A stretch of DNA of 53,232 nucleotides from Rhizophagus sp. LPA8_4_AMF (lineage: Eukaryota; Glomeromycota; Glomeromycetes; Glomerales; Glomeraceae), in NCBI GenBank assembly GCA_021464525.1, contig JADRCO010000111.1, positions 1 through 53,232 on the forward strand, written 5' to 3'. The translations under genes were made by a program, and so were the position numbers. Within the stretch, counting starts at the first letter, position 1, and each line of letters opens with the position of its first letter. Below, one piece after another: positions 1-12,763 of the stretch. Under the pieces are notes generated by a model. That model saw nothing but the letters and a program-made list of their open reading frames with translations, was not told the DNA's origin and made no database searches.

Positions 1-468
1 TATTTAATACATCAAATTTTTTTTTTTTTTTTTTAAATATTTTCAAGTACTTTTGCTGTTGTTTCTTTTAATTAAAAAAAAAAAGAAAAAAAATTCAGTA
101 AAAAAACAACGGTGAAACCATTATTACATTTCAAGTTAAAAAGAAATGATAATAAGGATGAGAAGACAAAAAAAAAAACGTTAAAAAAAGGTAATTGAAA
201 AGAAAAAAATAATTACAAAGAAATAAATTCCAAAGTGGTCATGTACATTTACGCAAATTAAACACAAAGATTAAATGTAAAACGTATCCTATGAGAGTAT
301 TTTCTATAATTCCGTGAATTTTGAGGAACGTTTAATTATGTATTAAACTAAATGCCCAATAATGTAAGAAATAATTAATATATTAATTAAACCATGACCT
401 ATTATACGAAAAAAAACCTCCAATCGATTACTATAAAAAAAGAAAATGAAAACCAATGACTTTTTTTG
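1..468. other. Gene-free left edge, 3' flank of the MPN gene
   Basis: AT-rich DNA with homopolymer tracts lies downstream of the stop codon of the minus-strand MPN gene and probably includes its 3' UTR. I see no coding potential. Confidence 0.5.
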
Positions 469-3400
469 CTATAATTTCCATTGATAATCAGATTCTGCTC
501 CAAAATGGTTTGTTGTATTATTGGTATAAATAGAGGATGACGTTGAAGTGGATGTTTGTAAAATTGGTGGTGTTGGCGGCGGTCGATTCCCTCCTGTCGT
601 TGTTGCAATTGGCGATGGAGCAATAGGAACATAATGTCTCGAATTAGTTGATGTTGACCCAGTAGATGTATTATTAATTGTATGTAAATGATGCTGTATC
701 GGTGATGAGTCGGGTGGCGATGTTGTCCTTGTTATTGCCTGCTGTTGGTTATATGAATAATAATGATTATTTTGAAATGGTAAAAGAGGAGGAGTAGGGA
801 AAGAAGAATGTTGAACGATAGTAGAATTTGGATCTACTACCACTACATTCGGCAAAGGATTCGGTGGAGGCTGCATGCTTGCAAGACTTGAAATCTCCAA
901 TAAACCTTGAATACTGGGTAAATGTATTCCAGAGCTTTGAGAAACATTAACGATTTTATTGCCGTTAGAAGATGTAGGTGATCGTAAATTCAAATCTTCC
1001 GGTCCATTATGAAATGATCGAAATCCGTTTACATATTTAGGATATTGATAATTAACTTGAGAAAATTGAGACCCATTAGGAGTTCCCGTGGAACCATTAT
1101 TAGGAACTGCTATATGTATCGTTGATGAATTTGGAACAAGCGGCGAAGGAGAAAAAGTTGGAGATTCAGATAAAAATGAAGATGGTAAATGTGGACTTTT
1201 ATTTGATTGAATTGATGAATTTCCATTCACTTGAACATGATTTGAACTATATTTAGAAATAGAAGGTTTAGGTCTTTTCGAAATTGGATTAAGTTGCGAC
1301 GAATCCAAACTAGGCTTTCTCAATAATGGTTTTGATGGAATATCATCAGTTCCTTCAACATCTATTTCTGAAGTTGAATCAGAATCAATTATGACGACAT
1401 CAATATTCATGTTATTGGGTTGAGACAATAAAGAGGAACCCTTTCTTTTCTGATTAGAATGTTCGGGAATGGAAAATTCCGATGTATCAGCTGGTTCCTT
1501 CGATAAAGGTTCCGACGTTGACGATGTAACTGTGGGACCATTTGTAGATTGCTCATCAATTTGTGATTTTGGATTAAACAATGGAACTGAATCCTTCTCT
1601 CCATTTTTCAATTTTTCTATTTCTTTTTCACGTTTATCCATACGTTGAGTTACCAACTAATTAGCAAAAAAAAAAAAAAAAAATTTAATATTGTTCTTGA
1701 TTCAAAATAGTTTTTTTTTAAATACCTTTTCAATTAATTTATCAAGCTTTCGTCTTTTTGAAAGTTTTTCACTATCATTTGTAACTTTATCATTCTGTGA
1801 AATTGCCAAAGTATCATTAATACGCTTTGATATTAATGATTTAACATGAAGTTTAGCCAAAGACAATGTCCTAAAATCTTGATCTATTGACCTATCAAAC
1901 TACGATAAATATTATATTTAAATTATCATGTTAAAATAAAATAAAAATATAATAATATCTTAGATTCTCTAAAATTCTAACCTGCAGAGCACTCTTCCTT
2001 AAGAAATTCATTAAAAAAGATTCATAATGTGAATCAACAAATATTCGTTGACCATTCCTATTCTCACATTCTAGAACTTGTCCAGCATAGGTCTGTCTTG
2101 TTTCTCGAAGAACTGTCTATTTTCAAAATAAATAATTAAGCATATTATGATATCTTATAAAAAAAGAAGAAAAAAAAAAGAAGAAAAAATCTTTTAAAAT
2201 AAATATAAAATCATTTAAATTCTAAAGATAACGTTACCATACCATCAATGCGCAACTCAATTGTTGCATAACACTCGGACACATATACATTTGTCGATTT
2301 ACAGTAAATGATACTTTGTTGGCCTTTAAATTCGCTTTCCCCTTGCCTTTCCATATTTTACCATTTTTCGTCTTGTTATTTAGCACTGAATTATTAATAT
2401 CACCATTTGTATTAGGCGATTCAAGCGTTCTAAAAACGCTTATTGAGTTAACTAATCCAGTTACGTTTGCTCCCTTTGAACCAATCGAAGGACAAGATGT
2501 GGTGGATATATTGACAATAACTCCAGCACTATTCGGAAACTACAATTATAAAATAAAAGTACTATTTAGTTAAATTATCAAATTATACAAAATTATTTAT
2601 ATGAATTTATATTACCTTTGATTGTATTGAAGTATGCTTTAAAATATCAGATTGGGTAGGAATTGAATTTAAATTTGACTGAAAATTACTTTTCAGAAAT
2701 ATAGAAAACAATGAAAATAATGTAAACCATATTTTTTCCTAAAAAAAAAAGAATTCATTTAAAATAAAAAAAAAATAATACCTTCGATACCATCCAACAA
2801 ACTCTAAATTGTTCTCCTCGAAAAATTTTATAGCATCCTCACGTGAATTGGGTATTTCTTGCACTTCATCAGTCAACAATGAAGTAACAATTCTTTGAAT
2901 AATCAAATAATATCGTTAGAAATCGCTGCGCCTCAATGTTTTACTCCGCCTCAAAAAATTTACCTTTCCGATGCTATGAATTGACCGACGCGACAAACGA
3001 TAGTATTATCCGATCGATCTACATCACATGTTCCACCTAGGTAGCCTAACACTTCATGTTTAACGTCAGCATAGGCACAGTCCAATAATGCTGAAACTAC
3101 AGATTCGTCAATAGACAGCCGAAAGTTACTATATTATACAAGAAAGAAAGACATATATGTTTAATGTCTTAGAGAAAAATATATGCAATATCTCCATTCC
3201 CTTTTCATAATGAATACGGCAATCTACGCTTGTTTTTTTTTTCGCTGACCACTCACAATGTAATTGGGAAGTGACTTGCTTACCCAACTGGGTCGTCAAC
3301 TTTTGAAATTGTAACATTCTTTTGTCGGGGATTACTTCGACCAACCATTCCTGCTGTACGATCTATAGTTGTGGACAACCGTCGCGAAATTGTAGGGTCC

Positions 3401-3531
3401 GTAATAGCTTTATTTTGGTGTCGATTCTCTATGGGTTCTGAGCTATCCACTGTGGCATTAAATATTGTTTTGCCATTTATCATAGAGTTGTTTACATTCG
3501 ACGTGCCGATGTCGTCTGTCTTTTGAGGCAT
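469..3531 (-). CDS. MPN/JAB1-domain protein with degenerate JAMM motif and SUMO-interacting-type motif
   Basis: Eight-exon model, 796 aa: 3531-3284, 3128-2964, 2892-2782, 2688-2616, 2539-2243, 2116-1982, 1899-1726, 1656-469, all GT-AG and in frame. Residues about 83-215 form an MPN (JAB1/Mov34) domain close to the MPND/MYSM1 type: VLGYLGG carries the conserved Glu, and GWY opens the JAMM stretch. Where deubiquitinases have Y-H-S-H-P this protein has Y-R-S-N-F (R174, N176), the Ser is Thr186, and Asp189 lies two residues too far away, so metal binding is probably lost. Next come a Cys/Val-rich segment, a basic region with likely coiled coil (about 340-420) and a long disordered Ser/Pro/Asn-rich tail. 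The tail carries VVIIDSDSTSE, a hydrophobic core followed by acidic/Ser residues as in SUMO-interacting motifs. I infer a non-catalytic nuclear scaffold. The family call is firm, the role is not. Confidence 0.85.
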
Positions 3532-4495
3532 CTTTAAGCGATCTATAAAGGAAAAGTAACTAGTTTGCCGAAAAAGTGAGTGAGAAGTAATGTTGAAGCC
3601 TATAACCGAGTTGGCTTTTTGTTGTAAAACCGTGCGATGGCTCAGATTTATGATGTTACTAAGTTCCTTGAATAACTGGTTTTTTTAATAAGAGCAATCT
3701 ACGATTCGAAGAATGGAAATCGATGTAAACTAGCGATCTTACAAAACGATCGTGAATTAAGTTTGTTAAGATCGTTCGAAAAAATGGTTGTTTTTTGTTA
3801 ACTAATAGGAAAAGTTATATGGTACACACTAAAAACACTACGAACTAGCATATCAGTTTTTTTTGTGTTTATGAGGCTCAGAGAATTTACTGTCGCTGTT
3901 TGGGGCGCCGTTAGTACTATAAATTGGGGATCGTGTTATAGCCAATTAAAATGGGCATTAAATTGTACGATCATTTGATACACATGATAAACTGATTAAC
4001 ACTGATAATACCAAATATTATCAAATATTATATATTATTTCAACATATTTACATCAAAAGAAAAAAATGAAATAAAAAAAAATGTGCATTTTTGATAGAT
4101 TAATGTTTTTGCAAACCTCCTTTTCCTTCTTATAAAGAAAAAAAAAATGCACAAACCTGTAAAAAATACGTATGTGTAAAAAAATTTAAATAATTTACTA
4201 TTTAACTAATTTTTTTTTTCTTGCAACTATGATCTGTTATAATAATACAATTACTTTTGTGTGTTATTAGTAATTATTTAACATTATTGTTTCTTTTTTC
4301 CTTCTATTAACGGAAAAGGAGGTAGTAAGTAAAAAAAAACTAAAAAACTATGCACATTCCGTATGAAAGCCTTGAAAATCAACTAACACAAAGATAAAAT
4401 ATATATATAATGAATAAAAAAAGAATATATTGTCACATTTAATTTTTTGGTTATTATAAAATAATGTTCATTTTAGTCTTGAAATTTTTCACAAA
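3532..4495. promoter_or_regulatory. Intergenic: MPN gene promoter side and Stm1-like gene 3' side
   Basis: Both flanking genes are on the minus strand, so this 964-bp gap holds the 5' region of the MPN gene and the 3' UTR of the Stm1-like gene. I could not define a TATA box or other site. The part near 3600-3960 is less AT-rich than its surroundings but has no open frame. Confidence 0.35.
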
Positions 4496-6114
4496 TTAGG
4501 AAGCACCAAGACTTGGAAAAGCACTTTGATCATCAAGGTTGACGATGCTACGTCCGCCGCCGCCACCTCCACGACGACGATTATCACGATCATCATAATT
4601 ATTATCGCGACGATCGCGTCCATCACCTCTACCGCCACCGCGGCCACCACGTCCACGACCACGTCCGCGTGCGGGACCTCCTCCCTGTTTATCGAATGTC
4701 TGCGTAATTTCTACAAAAGTTTTAGCCTTATTCTTCTTGTTCTTGAGGCGATAAGATTGTTCCTAATGATTTAAATGTTTGAATAACATATAAATAAAAG
4801 ATAACTTCATCATTTCAGCATATTTATTATTTTACTAACTTTTCCAGTAAAAAGAAAATCTTCTTCGTCTTCTTTTTCAAGGGGGACGGCGTCTTTCCAT
4901 TGAGAATCATCAACTCCTTCATTAGGTTTTCTAGCTTCTGGAAGAGAAATATCTAATGACTTTTGGGCTTTCTCGGCACGGTATTCGTCAAGAGTCTTCT
5001 GGTTTTCTTCAGGTTCAGGAGCTGGAGTCGATTCATTGGCGGCAGTATCTTCATTTTTCGTACCTTCATCTCCATTCCAAGTATCATTGGTTTCAGGTTG
5101 TTGCTCCCAATTATTATTTTCAGTTTTTTCACCAGAGTTCCAACTACCATCATTAGTAGTATTAGTAGTAGTATTATTTTCTTCGGGAACAGCAACTCCT
5201 GCACCCCAATCATTATTATCTTCGGCGGTTTTATTATCACCCCAATTACCAGCATTGGTATCATTAGCATTATCCCCCCAAGAGGGAGTAACATTAGCAT
5301 CATTGGTTTCTGTATTCCAACTAGGACTTTCAGTTGCAACATTATTATCCCAAGATGCTTCGGTGGGTTTACCCCACCCTTGAATTTCTTTCTTTTCACT
5401 ATCACTATTAGTATATTAGTATTTAATCAATACTATAAAAAATAATCAAATTTGAAAAAATATACTCACTGTCTTCCTGTTCCGCTATGCCTATCATATT
5501 CACGCCCACGTCGACCGCCGCCACGACCTCCACGACTACGATCACTTGGACGAGCACCACGTGAAGTTCTTGTAGGTTGATAATCACCGCCTCCACCGCC
5601 TCCACCACCTTCTTCACGACGACCGGAAAGACGAGGACCTACATTTCGATCACGAGGAGCTCCTAAAAATAATAAAACACAGATTATTAATTAAATGTTA
5701 TCAAAATATCTGTGAAGTTTTGAAATTCATTAAATATAATAGTTATTAAATTATTAATCGAAGCCATTTCAACAATTCTTTATCTTTTCTCGTAAGAAAA
5801 TTTCAAAAATAAATTTTGAGAGATCGTGGCATAATGCTTTTTTGAAGTAATAATATATTTTACCCTTTTAAACGAAAATACATACCAGATCTCGTATCTT
5901 CATTATTTCTGTTTGAAGCAGAAGGCTTGTGTCCACCTCTTTGAGGATACTCGTGACGAATTCTGGCCTCTTTGGGAGATGCACGAGACCTGTCAACTTT
6001 TTTCTGAACAACAACAGGTTGTTCCTTTGCTGGTTCCAGTTCTTTAACAGCGGTCTCAGGATCTGTACCCTCACCTAGGAGGTCGAAAGGATTTCGACTT
6101 GCAACACTCGCCAT
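4496..6114 (-). CDS. STM1: Stm1/SERBP1 (HABP4/PAI-RBP1) family ribosome-associated RGG protein
   Basis: Four exons: 6114-5886, 5662-5470, 5404-4840, 4762-4496; 417 aa, in frame. The N-terminus NPFDLLGEGTDPE is the Stm1_N signature. TLDEYRAEKAQKSLDI followed by KTFVEITQTFDKQ fits the HABP4/PAI-RBP1 core. Two Gly/Arg-rich stretches, around residues 80-140 and in the last 60 residues, are RGG-type RNA-binding tracts. Between them is an Asn/Trp/Thr-rich low-complexity region with repeated W-G-D and W-N units. The family binds 80S ribosomes, fills the mRNA channel and preserves dormant ribosomes in starvation; it also binds RNA and G-quadruplexes. The protein is longer than yeast Stm1 because of the Asn/Trp-rich linker. 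The gene is head-to-head with RPN8. Confidence 0.9.
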
Positions 6115-6607
6115 TATCAGGAAGAATTTGATGGATGGATAGAGACAATCCTTTTAATTAAGATTGTCGCGCCTATTAAAAAAAAAAATACTCCATATAT
6201 AGGTTTATAATTTCTAAATTTGTACTTAATTTTACTAATTCCATCAATTCTAACCAACCAAAACTTCTTGAGATCAGGCACAAATTGCACAAATTGGGCG
6301 CATTTTGTTTATGTCAATCCTTTGTCATGTGAATATAGTGAGAATCAACTGATTTATCAAGAAAAAAAAAATCCAAAAAATCTCGAACTGACACCTACCA
6401 ATAAGAATCACGTACATTTTTATTACGTTAACACGATAAACGTCAGCAGTATCGTAATGATCTTCGAGACATAGATAAATTAAAATTTTGATCTCTTTTT
6501 TTTTCATAAACCGCGATTATTTTTTCATAGATCGCGTCTTCATTTATTTAGTCCTTTTTAGAATCAATTAAAGACTTTTTTTTTAGGTAGTAAAATTAAT
6601 AAAAATC
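6115..6607. promoter_or_regulatory. Bidirectional promoter region, Stm1-like / RPN8
   Basis: The two start codons face away from each other across 493 bp, so both promoters must lie here. I looked for the proteasome element GGTGGCAAA and did not find it. A pyrimidine-rich stretch ends in a tag just before the RPN8 ATG (about 6570-6608) and could be a 5' UTR acceptor or simply leader sequence. Confidence 0.4.
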
Positions 6608-7812
6608 ATGTTACCTACCACTAATCCAATAACGATCTCTCAGAATACCACAGTGATTGTTCATCCTTTGGTACTTTTGTCTGTGGTTGATCATTATAAT
6701 CGTGTAGCTAAAAGTACTAAAAAACGTGTCTTGGGGGTTCTTTTAGGACAAAACAATAATAAAACTGTTAACGTAGCGAATAGTTTTGCTGGTAATATAT
6801 AAATTTTTTTATCTTTTTTTCGAATGGTTAAAAACGTGTTTAAAAAATAAAAGAACTTCTATTTAATATAAAACAATAGTACCCTTTGAAGAAGATGAAA
6901 GAGATCCATCTGTTTGGTTTTTGGATCATAATTATGTTGAAGCCATGAATGACATGTTTAAGAAAGTTAATGGTAAATACTATTAAAAATTCTCTCACAA
7001 TCACTATCACTGGTCTAAAAAAAAAAAAAATTTTGAATGAATTAGCTAGGGAAAAGATGATTGGATGGTATCATAGTGGACCTAAACTTCGCGGATCAGA
7101 CTTGGAAATTAATGAATTATTTAAAAGATATACTCCAAATCCAGTTTTAGTTATTGTAGATGTAGAACCAAAAGATATAGGCATACCAACTGATGCTTAT
7201 TTTGCCATCGAAGAAATCAAAGATGTAAGCGAAGATTCTCAGTTGTTATTTTATTAAAATTTTTTCTTACTCTGAAATTTTAATAATTAGGATGGAACAG
7301 CTACTACTAAGACATTTATGCATGTTCCTTCACAAATTGATGCAGAAGAATCAGAAGAAATAGGAGTAGAACATCTTTTACGTGATATTAAGGATAATGC
7401 AGTTGGTACATTATCAACTCGTGTTACAGATCAATTAAATTCTTTAAAAGGCTTGCAATCTCGTCTTGAAGAAATTCGAGAATATTTACAAAAAGTTGTA
7501 AATCGCCAGTTGCCAATTAATCATCAAATAATTTATAATCTTCAAGATATTTTTAATTTATTACCAAATCTTAATGTCACTGATACTGTCAAATCATTTT
7601 CTGTAAAAACAAATGATCAATTATTAGTAATTTATATGTCTTCTTTAATTCGTGCTGTTATTGCCCTTCACAATTTAATTAATAACAAAATCGAAAATCT
7701 TAAAGGTGAAACTGTTCAACCAATTGAAGAAGAAAAGAAGGAAGAAAATAAAGATAAAGTTAAAGAGAAAGACACAAAAGAAGGTGCTGAGGTCAAGGAA
7801 GGAAAAAAATAA
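6608..7812 (+). CDS. RPN8: 26S proteasome regulatory subunit RPN8 (PSMD7 type)
   Basis: Four exons: 6608-6791, 6880-6972, 7046-7224, 7291-7812; 325 aa, almost the size of human PSMD7. The N-terminal MPN domain starts near [18 protein letters not shown], followed by [20 protein letters not shown] (residues 99-108) is the natural non-catalytic version of the JAMM loop found in Rpn8, where the second histidine is Gly. The C-terminal half is helical and ends in a Lys/Glu tail. In the proteasome lid this subunit pairs with the active deubiquitinase Rpn11 and helps it remove ubiquitin from substrates before degradation. The gene diverges from the Stm1-like gene and converges with dihydropteridine reductase, with only 156 bp between the stop codons. 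Confidence 0.96.
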
Positions 7813-7968
7813 AGTTTTGTCTTGTTTAGAATTTCATTTATTATTAAATTTATATATGATTTTGTATTATGTTTGGTCAATTAAAAGTTTTTTTTTATTA
7901 ATATAAATTTTTGTTTATAAAAATTACGCATTATTAAATTTACAAATAACAAAAAAAAAAGTATTACA

Positions 7969-9106
7969 TTAAAGTTCAACAAAATTGGTTTCACCGTTTT
8001 TTGTGGTAATTTTAACCATTTTTCCTTGTGGTACAGTTAAAGTTCCATCAGTATATTCAAATATACGCCTACAAAATAAGGTATTTTTTTTTTTTTAGTA
8101 ACATTCAAAATATCAAAATTCTAGTTTATATTATTATATTATTATATAATTTATTTATTTATTTATTTATTATTACCTAGTTAATAAATCTAAAGGAATC
8201 CATTGGGAGAAATCAGCATTCGGCATTCCCTTACGATTATCCGGAGTATCAATCGTTCCCCTAATCATTTCAAGCGATTAATTTAATGGAGAAATAAACT
8301 TAACACATACTTAATCTACTTACGGTTGGATAGCCATGACTTTTGTATTCTTTGGTAATCCACTGCCTTTTGAAGCTATACTATTGAATAAATGATGAAC
8401 AGCAGCCTTTGCAATTCCATATCCAATAAATCCTAAATGAAATCGGATTAATATAAATATAATAAACTTATTTGAAAGTTTGATAATTACCTGGAGTAGA
8501 TTGCAAATCAGCTACACCCGTCAACATAAAAAAGCCTCCTCTAAGAGGAAATTTAAATTTAATTAAATTATAACTTTACAAGGAATAATCCATTAAATTA
8601 CTTACTCTTTTAGGTTTACAGTACTTAATTTTGACGCGATCAAGGAAGGATTCAAAATTTTCTTTATCATCAAATCCGCAGTCTCCAAAAAATCTATTAA
8701 AAAAAACAAAATTCTCAAATTTTTAACAGATCAAAATCAAAACAATAAAAAAAAAAAATCGAATTAATAACCTCCTTTAGCCAAACCACCCATACTAAAG
8801 CCACCAGCTACACATAAGATAGCATCATATTTTTCACCATTAAGTATTGAATTAGAATTTTGTATAACTTTTTCCCCTTGTACTTCTAAAGACTCTTTAT
8901 TAGAAACTACAATATTATGAGCAGCTTCTTCATTTGGACGCGTTCCAATTGAAGTCACTTCCTAAATAAATCACACATATGAATACGCAATTTTGGCGTA
9001 ATATAATAAAGCGTAAATAGCTTACCCAATTATTCTTGTTGAATAAGGTAATGAGACTTCTACCTAGGTTACCAGAGCCGCCATAAATAACAACTCTATG
9101 AGCCAT
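7969..9106 (-). CDS. QDPR: Dihydropteridine reductase (short-chain dehydrogenase family)
   Basis: Seven exons: 9106-9026, 8961-8772, 8693-8606, 8540-8491, 8432-8324, 8260-8177, 8068-7969; 233 aa, near the usual length of about 240. VVIYGGSGNLG (residues 5-15) is the Rossmann NADH-binding loop. YDAILCVAGGFSMGG matches the family's CVAGGW-type loop. GYGIAKAAVHHL contains the catalytic Tyr141-x3-Lys145. TIDTPDNRKGMPNADFSQW is the conserved C-terminal segment of quinonoid dihydropteridine reductase. The enzyme uses NADH to reduce quinonoid dihydropterin back to the tetrahydro form, supplying cofactor for aromatic amino acid hydroxylases and protecting folate/pterin pools. It is a cytosolic enzyme. 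Nothing looks damaged. Confidence 0.93.
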
Positions 9107-10892
9107 TTTTAACGTTGCAGTTATTTAATGTTACAGTCATATAATATATTAAAAGAAAGATCAAAAAAATTGCGATTATAGGGTTATTTAAGTGTACTCA
9201 CTACTGCTCTACACCATTTTTATTAATTATTCATTTATTCTATTTGCATTCGTAATTTCTTAATGCCGTAATTCCGGCCAAATCTGCCCCGCTTTAGACA
9301 CACCTTATATAGTGATCCGCAGCAAGTTCGTGGGTCACGTGACAATAAGTATGTGAGTACAACACGTAGTTAAGAATTAACTGTAATACTGTATATGGTA
9401 TGCAAAAATTTTCAGGGGTCAAAATGATAATCGAAAAGCCTAAAAAATTATTTTTACTCAGACAAAAACTCATTCTTTAAATAAAGTTATTTTTCCTTAA
9501 ATAGATAAGTTTAAATAGTACAATTTTTTTTAAGTTCTAACTTTTTTATTTAATTATAATTTAATTTAACTAACTATTTAATTACCTTTCACTTACTTGG
9601 TTAATCATTCTGAAAATCTCGTGCTTAACTAGAAGGTTCCTTCTCATAATTAAAATATTTCAGTACTCGATCATTTTTAATTCCCTTGCATAGTTAATAA
9701 ATATTATTTCTATTATTAAAAATTTTAACATAGAAAATCATACCAAAAAAATCGGCAAACAACAATATTATTTTTTTCTCATTGTCTTTAATTGTCTTAA
9801 AAAAAAATAATTTCACATTACTAATAAACAAGTATAGTTTAGTCTGTTAAACAGGTCCGTGTAATACGTGTAAGATTTCCGGTGACTGGTGATAACAGAT
9901 AACTGATTTACCATTATCGCGAATTTAAGAAAATGCTAAAGATTCAGATTTTAATTTTAAAAAAATTTAATATAAGTACAAATTGTTTATAATGCGATTT
10001 GTAAAAAAAAATATTTAAATAATAAAAGGAAAAAATATACATTTAACGAATTTAGGGGGAAAATTTAAAAGAATGAATTACTTGCAAGAACTAAAAATTT
10101 ACTAAGCTAATTTTAAAGAATGTAAAGGCATTTATGGAATGCTTACTCTATTACATATACATATATAATAACTACTATTTGATAATCTACTAATATAATA
10201 AATAAATATGTAAAAAATTATAATAATGTTTTGTTTTGCTATCTCGTTTTCTCTTTCCGTCTCTTTCTTCCATTATTCTTGCTTTTTGCTTTTTCAATTT
10301 TATATTGCTTAGTACTTCACCAAGGAATTCATTTCAATTTCTTTGTCGCGTGTATTTTGTTGTTGCTGTCCAATATATATTTATTTGCGCGACTCATTGC
10401 GTTCCTCTTATTTAATAATTACACTAATTAAATTTAATTGCAGGATAATTTTTTTTTTAAAAAAAAAAATTCTGATTTTTAATATGCTAAGTGAAAAAGA
10501 TAGCAAGATATAATGATAATCAAAATAAATTTCGATTACATTTTAACATAAAAAAAAAAATCTGCCACAAATAATGTAGCAAAGCAAAGGCAAAGCGAAT
10601 ATTATCTTAAAAATAAAGCAAGGAAATCTTTAAAAAAAAACTGTACAAAAAGAAAAAAAAAATGAAGAGAAAAAAAACCAAACCAATAATATAACCGGGT
10701 ATTATAAGACACAAAGAATAAAGAATTATCAGTGATGAAAACACGATTTTTTACAAGATTCCGCCCAAAATGTTCATAATTGATTTCGCTAATGAAGGAA
10801 GGAATGCATTAATAACTATTATTCATCCCTAATAAGAATATAAAATTAAGCTATTACATTTTTTTTTTTTCCCTCATTAACGTCGGTTAAAG
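9107..10892. other. Intergenic: QDPR promoter side and bZIP gene 3' side
   Basis: This 1.8-kb gap has no convincing gene. The half next to QDPR (9107-9440) is the least AT-rich and contains the E-box palindrome listed separately. The half next to the bZIP gene (10440-10890) is A/T homopolymer-rich and probably includes its 3' UTR. A T-rich open frame at 10231-10431 is judged spurious. Confidence 0.4.
9334..9343. promoter_or_regulatory. Palindromic E-box GTCACGTGAC upstream of QDPR
   Basis: A perfect 10-bp palindrome with the CACGTG core bound by basic helix-loop-helix factors (Cbf1/USF type). It sits about 230 bp upstream of the QDPR start codon. A promoter role is inferred from position only. 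Confidence 0.35.
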
Positions 10893-12763
10893 TCAATATC
10901 TCATCATACCGGAACCTGGAGGTCCATTAACGTGATTTGACATATGTGGAGGGACTTGATTCATTCCCATCGTTCCCTGTACATTAGGCATACCTGCATT
11001 TGTGCCTTGCATAGTACCTGGAACCATTCCAACGCCAACATTCATTCCATGTCCAACGTTCATTCCAGACATATTTGGTGGCATCCCTCCAACACTTGGT
11101 GGTATTGAATCTAATCCCATCACTCCATTAGCTTGAGCAATTGGACAATCCTTATGTGCAAGCAATAATGTTTTTAAATTAAGAATCTCTTCACGTAAAC
11201 TTTGTGCCTGACTTTGCAAAGTCTCATTGTCGTTTGTAAGATATTCAACTTTAGCTTGTAAATTAGCAAGCCACTGTTTCTTACGTTGACGGCATTTGAG
11301 AGCAGCTGTTAATAAATTATTTTATAAATTATTATTATTGGAAAATACGAGATTATAAGAATATGATGAATATTAGTTAATAACTAAGTTACCTTGACGA
11401 TTTCTTTCCAAAAAGTTTCTTCGTTTTTCTTCATCCGTCATATCACTTTTAGATTTTTGACCATTTTTCTTTACAGGGGGTTGTTCTGAAATTAAATTAT
11501 CTTCAGCTTTTCGACGTGCACTACGAGGACTACTTTTTATTGGACTGGAACTGGCTGATCTACTACTATCGTGTTCCATCGATTGATTACTAATAACTGA
11601 TCCTTTATGTTGTGATGATATATTTGAACTTATACCATTAGTATGTGTTACATTATTTAATACGACAATAGGATTACTTGAAGACTGCGTAAAATCATCT
11701 TTTTCGGTCTTTGGCATGATTGTATCTTGTAGATTTCGATTAAGAACTAATGAATTTGTTGCCATTGCAGCCACATTGGATCCGTTTGTCATTCCAAGCA
11801 AATTTGTCGCTGACACAGAAGGTTGTACAACCCCAGATTGTGATGTAGGAAGTGTGGAAACACCAGAAACAGAAACACCGGAATTTGTAGATATTGTTTT
11901 ACGTTCTGAATCTGTAAGAGGTTTTGGGACACCTTGAGTAAATACACTACGATTAAAAGGATCTGTAGCTGCCATTACAGGAATTGAATTCATGAATGAT
12001 GTAGCCGAACTTGTGCTCGTGGCTATGGCCCCAAAAAGTGCAGCAGTTCCAGGTGATGCATCTGTGAATGAACCAAAAGGAAGTGGTGTAGTTCCTGTAC
12101 GCCCATCGAACATCATCGACTCTTGTGGTCCCGTTAATATAGAAGGTGACAATGGACCAGTTCGTAGTGACTGTAAACTCCAACCATATTGTTCTTCATT
12201 AGCACTAATACCAGCAGACGGACTTTCAAGTTGTGCAACTGGAGGTAAACTTGGTTTTGGACTATTTGTTCCAGTACTTTCTGAAAGGGGATTGGCTCCA
12301 GAAAAACTTTGTTCAAATGGATTTGGTTCCAAATCATGTTTTGAACAAGCAGCTAAAAATCTTGTAGGAGTTTGTTCAACGACCGGTGGGGGAAGTTCTT
12401 TACTGGCATTTTGAACCGGTGAAGATAAAGGTGATTCAGATGCAGATGTTTCGGGAGATCTGCCGGCTGAAAAAAAAAATAGAAATTTCGGAATATAAAT
12501 AGATGATATGTTCATCCGCGTTTTTTTTGTTCAAATAATTTTGTTCTTTTTTTTCATAATAATAATTATTTTTTTTTTTTTTCCTTTATTAAAATTTTTA
12601 TAATTAAACATAATATACTAAAAGGAAATAATCCATTTACTTTTATTCATGATAGTCAATCTACTAATAAAAAATAAATAATTGTCTCTTTTTTTTCTAA
12701 AAAAAAAAGAAAAAGAAAATTACCTTCATTTGTAGTGCCTGACTTGTTTGATGGTGAATGCAT
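10893..12763 (-). CDS. ATF1: ATF/CREB-type bZIP transcription factor (Atf1-like)
   Basis: Three exons: 12763-12724, 12466-11393, 11305-10893; 508 aa. The basic region NRQAALKCRQRKKQW follows RRNFLER and is split by an intron after NRQ. It runs into a leucine zipper (WLANLQAKVEYLTNDNETL, then SLREEILNLKTLLLAH). N-terminal TPTRFLAACSKHDLEPNPFE resembles the Aft1 HRA segment, and QYGWSLQSLRTGPLSPSIL the Aft1 OSA segment of fission-yeast Atf1 relatives, which act below the Sty1/Hog1 stress MAP kinase. Many S/T-P sites lie in the middle region. A glycine/methionine/asparagine-rich tail follows the zipper. The expected role is nuclear binding to CRE-like sites and control of stress genes; the stress pathway link is from family knowledge. 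A start further upstream in a 5' exon cannot be excluded. Confidence 0.92.

Noticed and set aside
4963-5445. 160-aa plus-strand open frame
   Set aside because: Antisense shadow of the Stm1-like gene's Asn/Trp-rich exon; the minus-strand frame has the family signatures.
10231-10431. 66-aa hydrophobic plus-strand open frame
   Set aside because: Phe/Leu-rich translation of T-rich DNA in the 3' region of the bZIP gene; no homology pattern.
11992-12414. 140-aa plus-strand open frame
   Set aside because: Antisense shadow of the bZIP gene's large exon.
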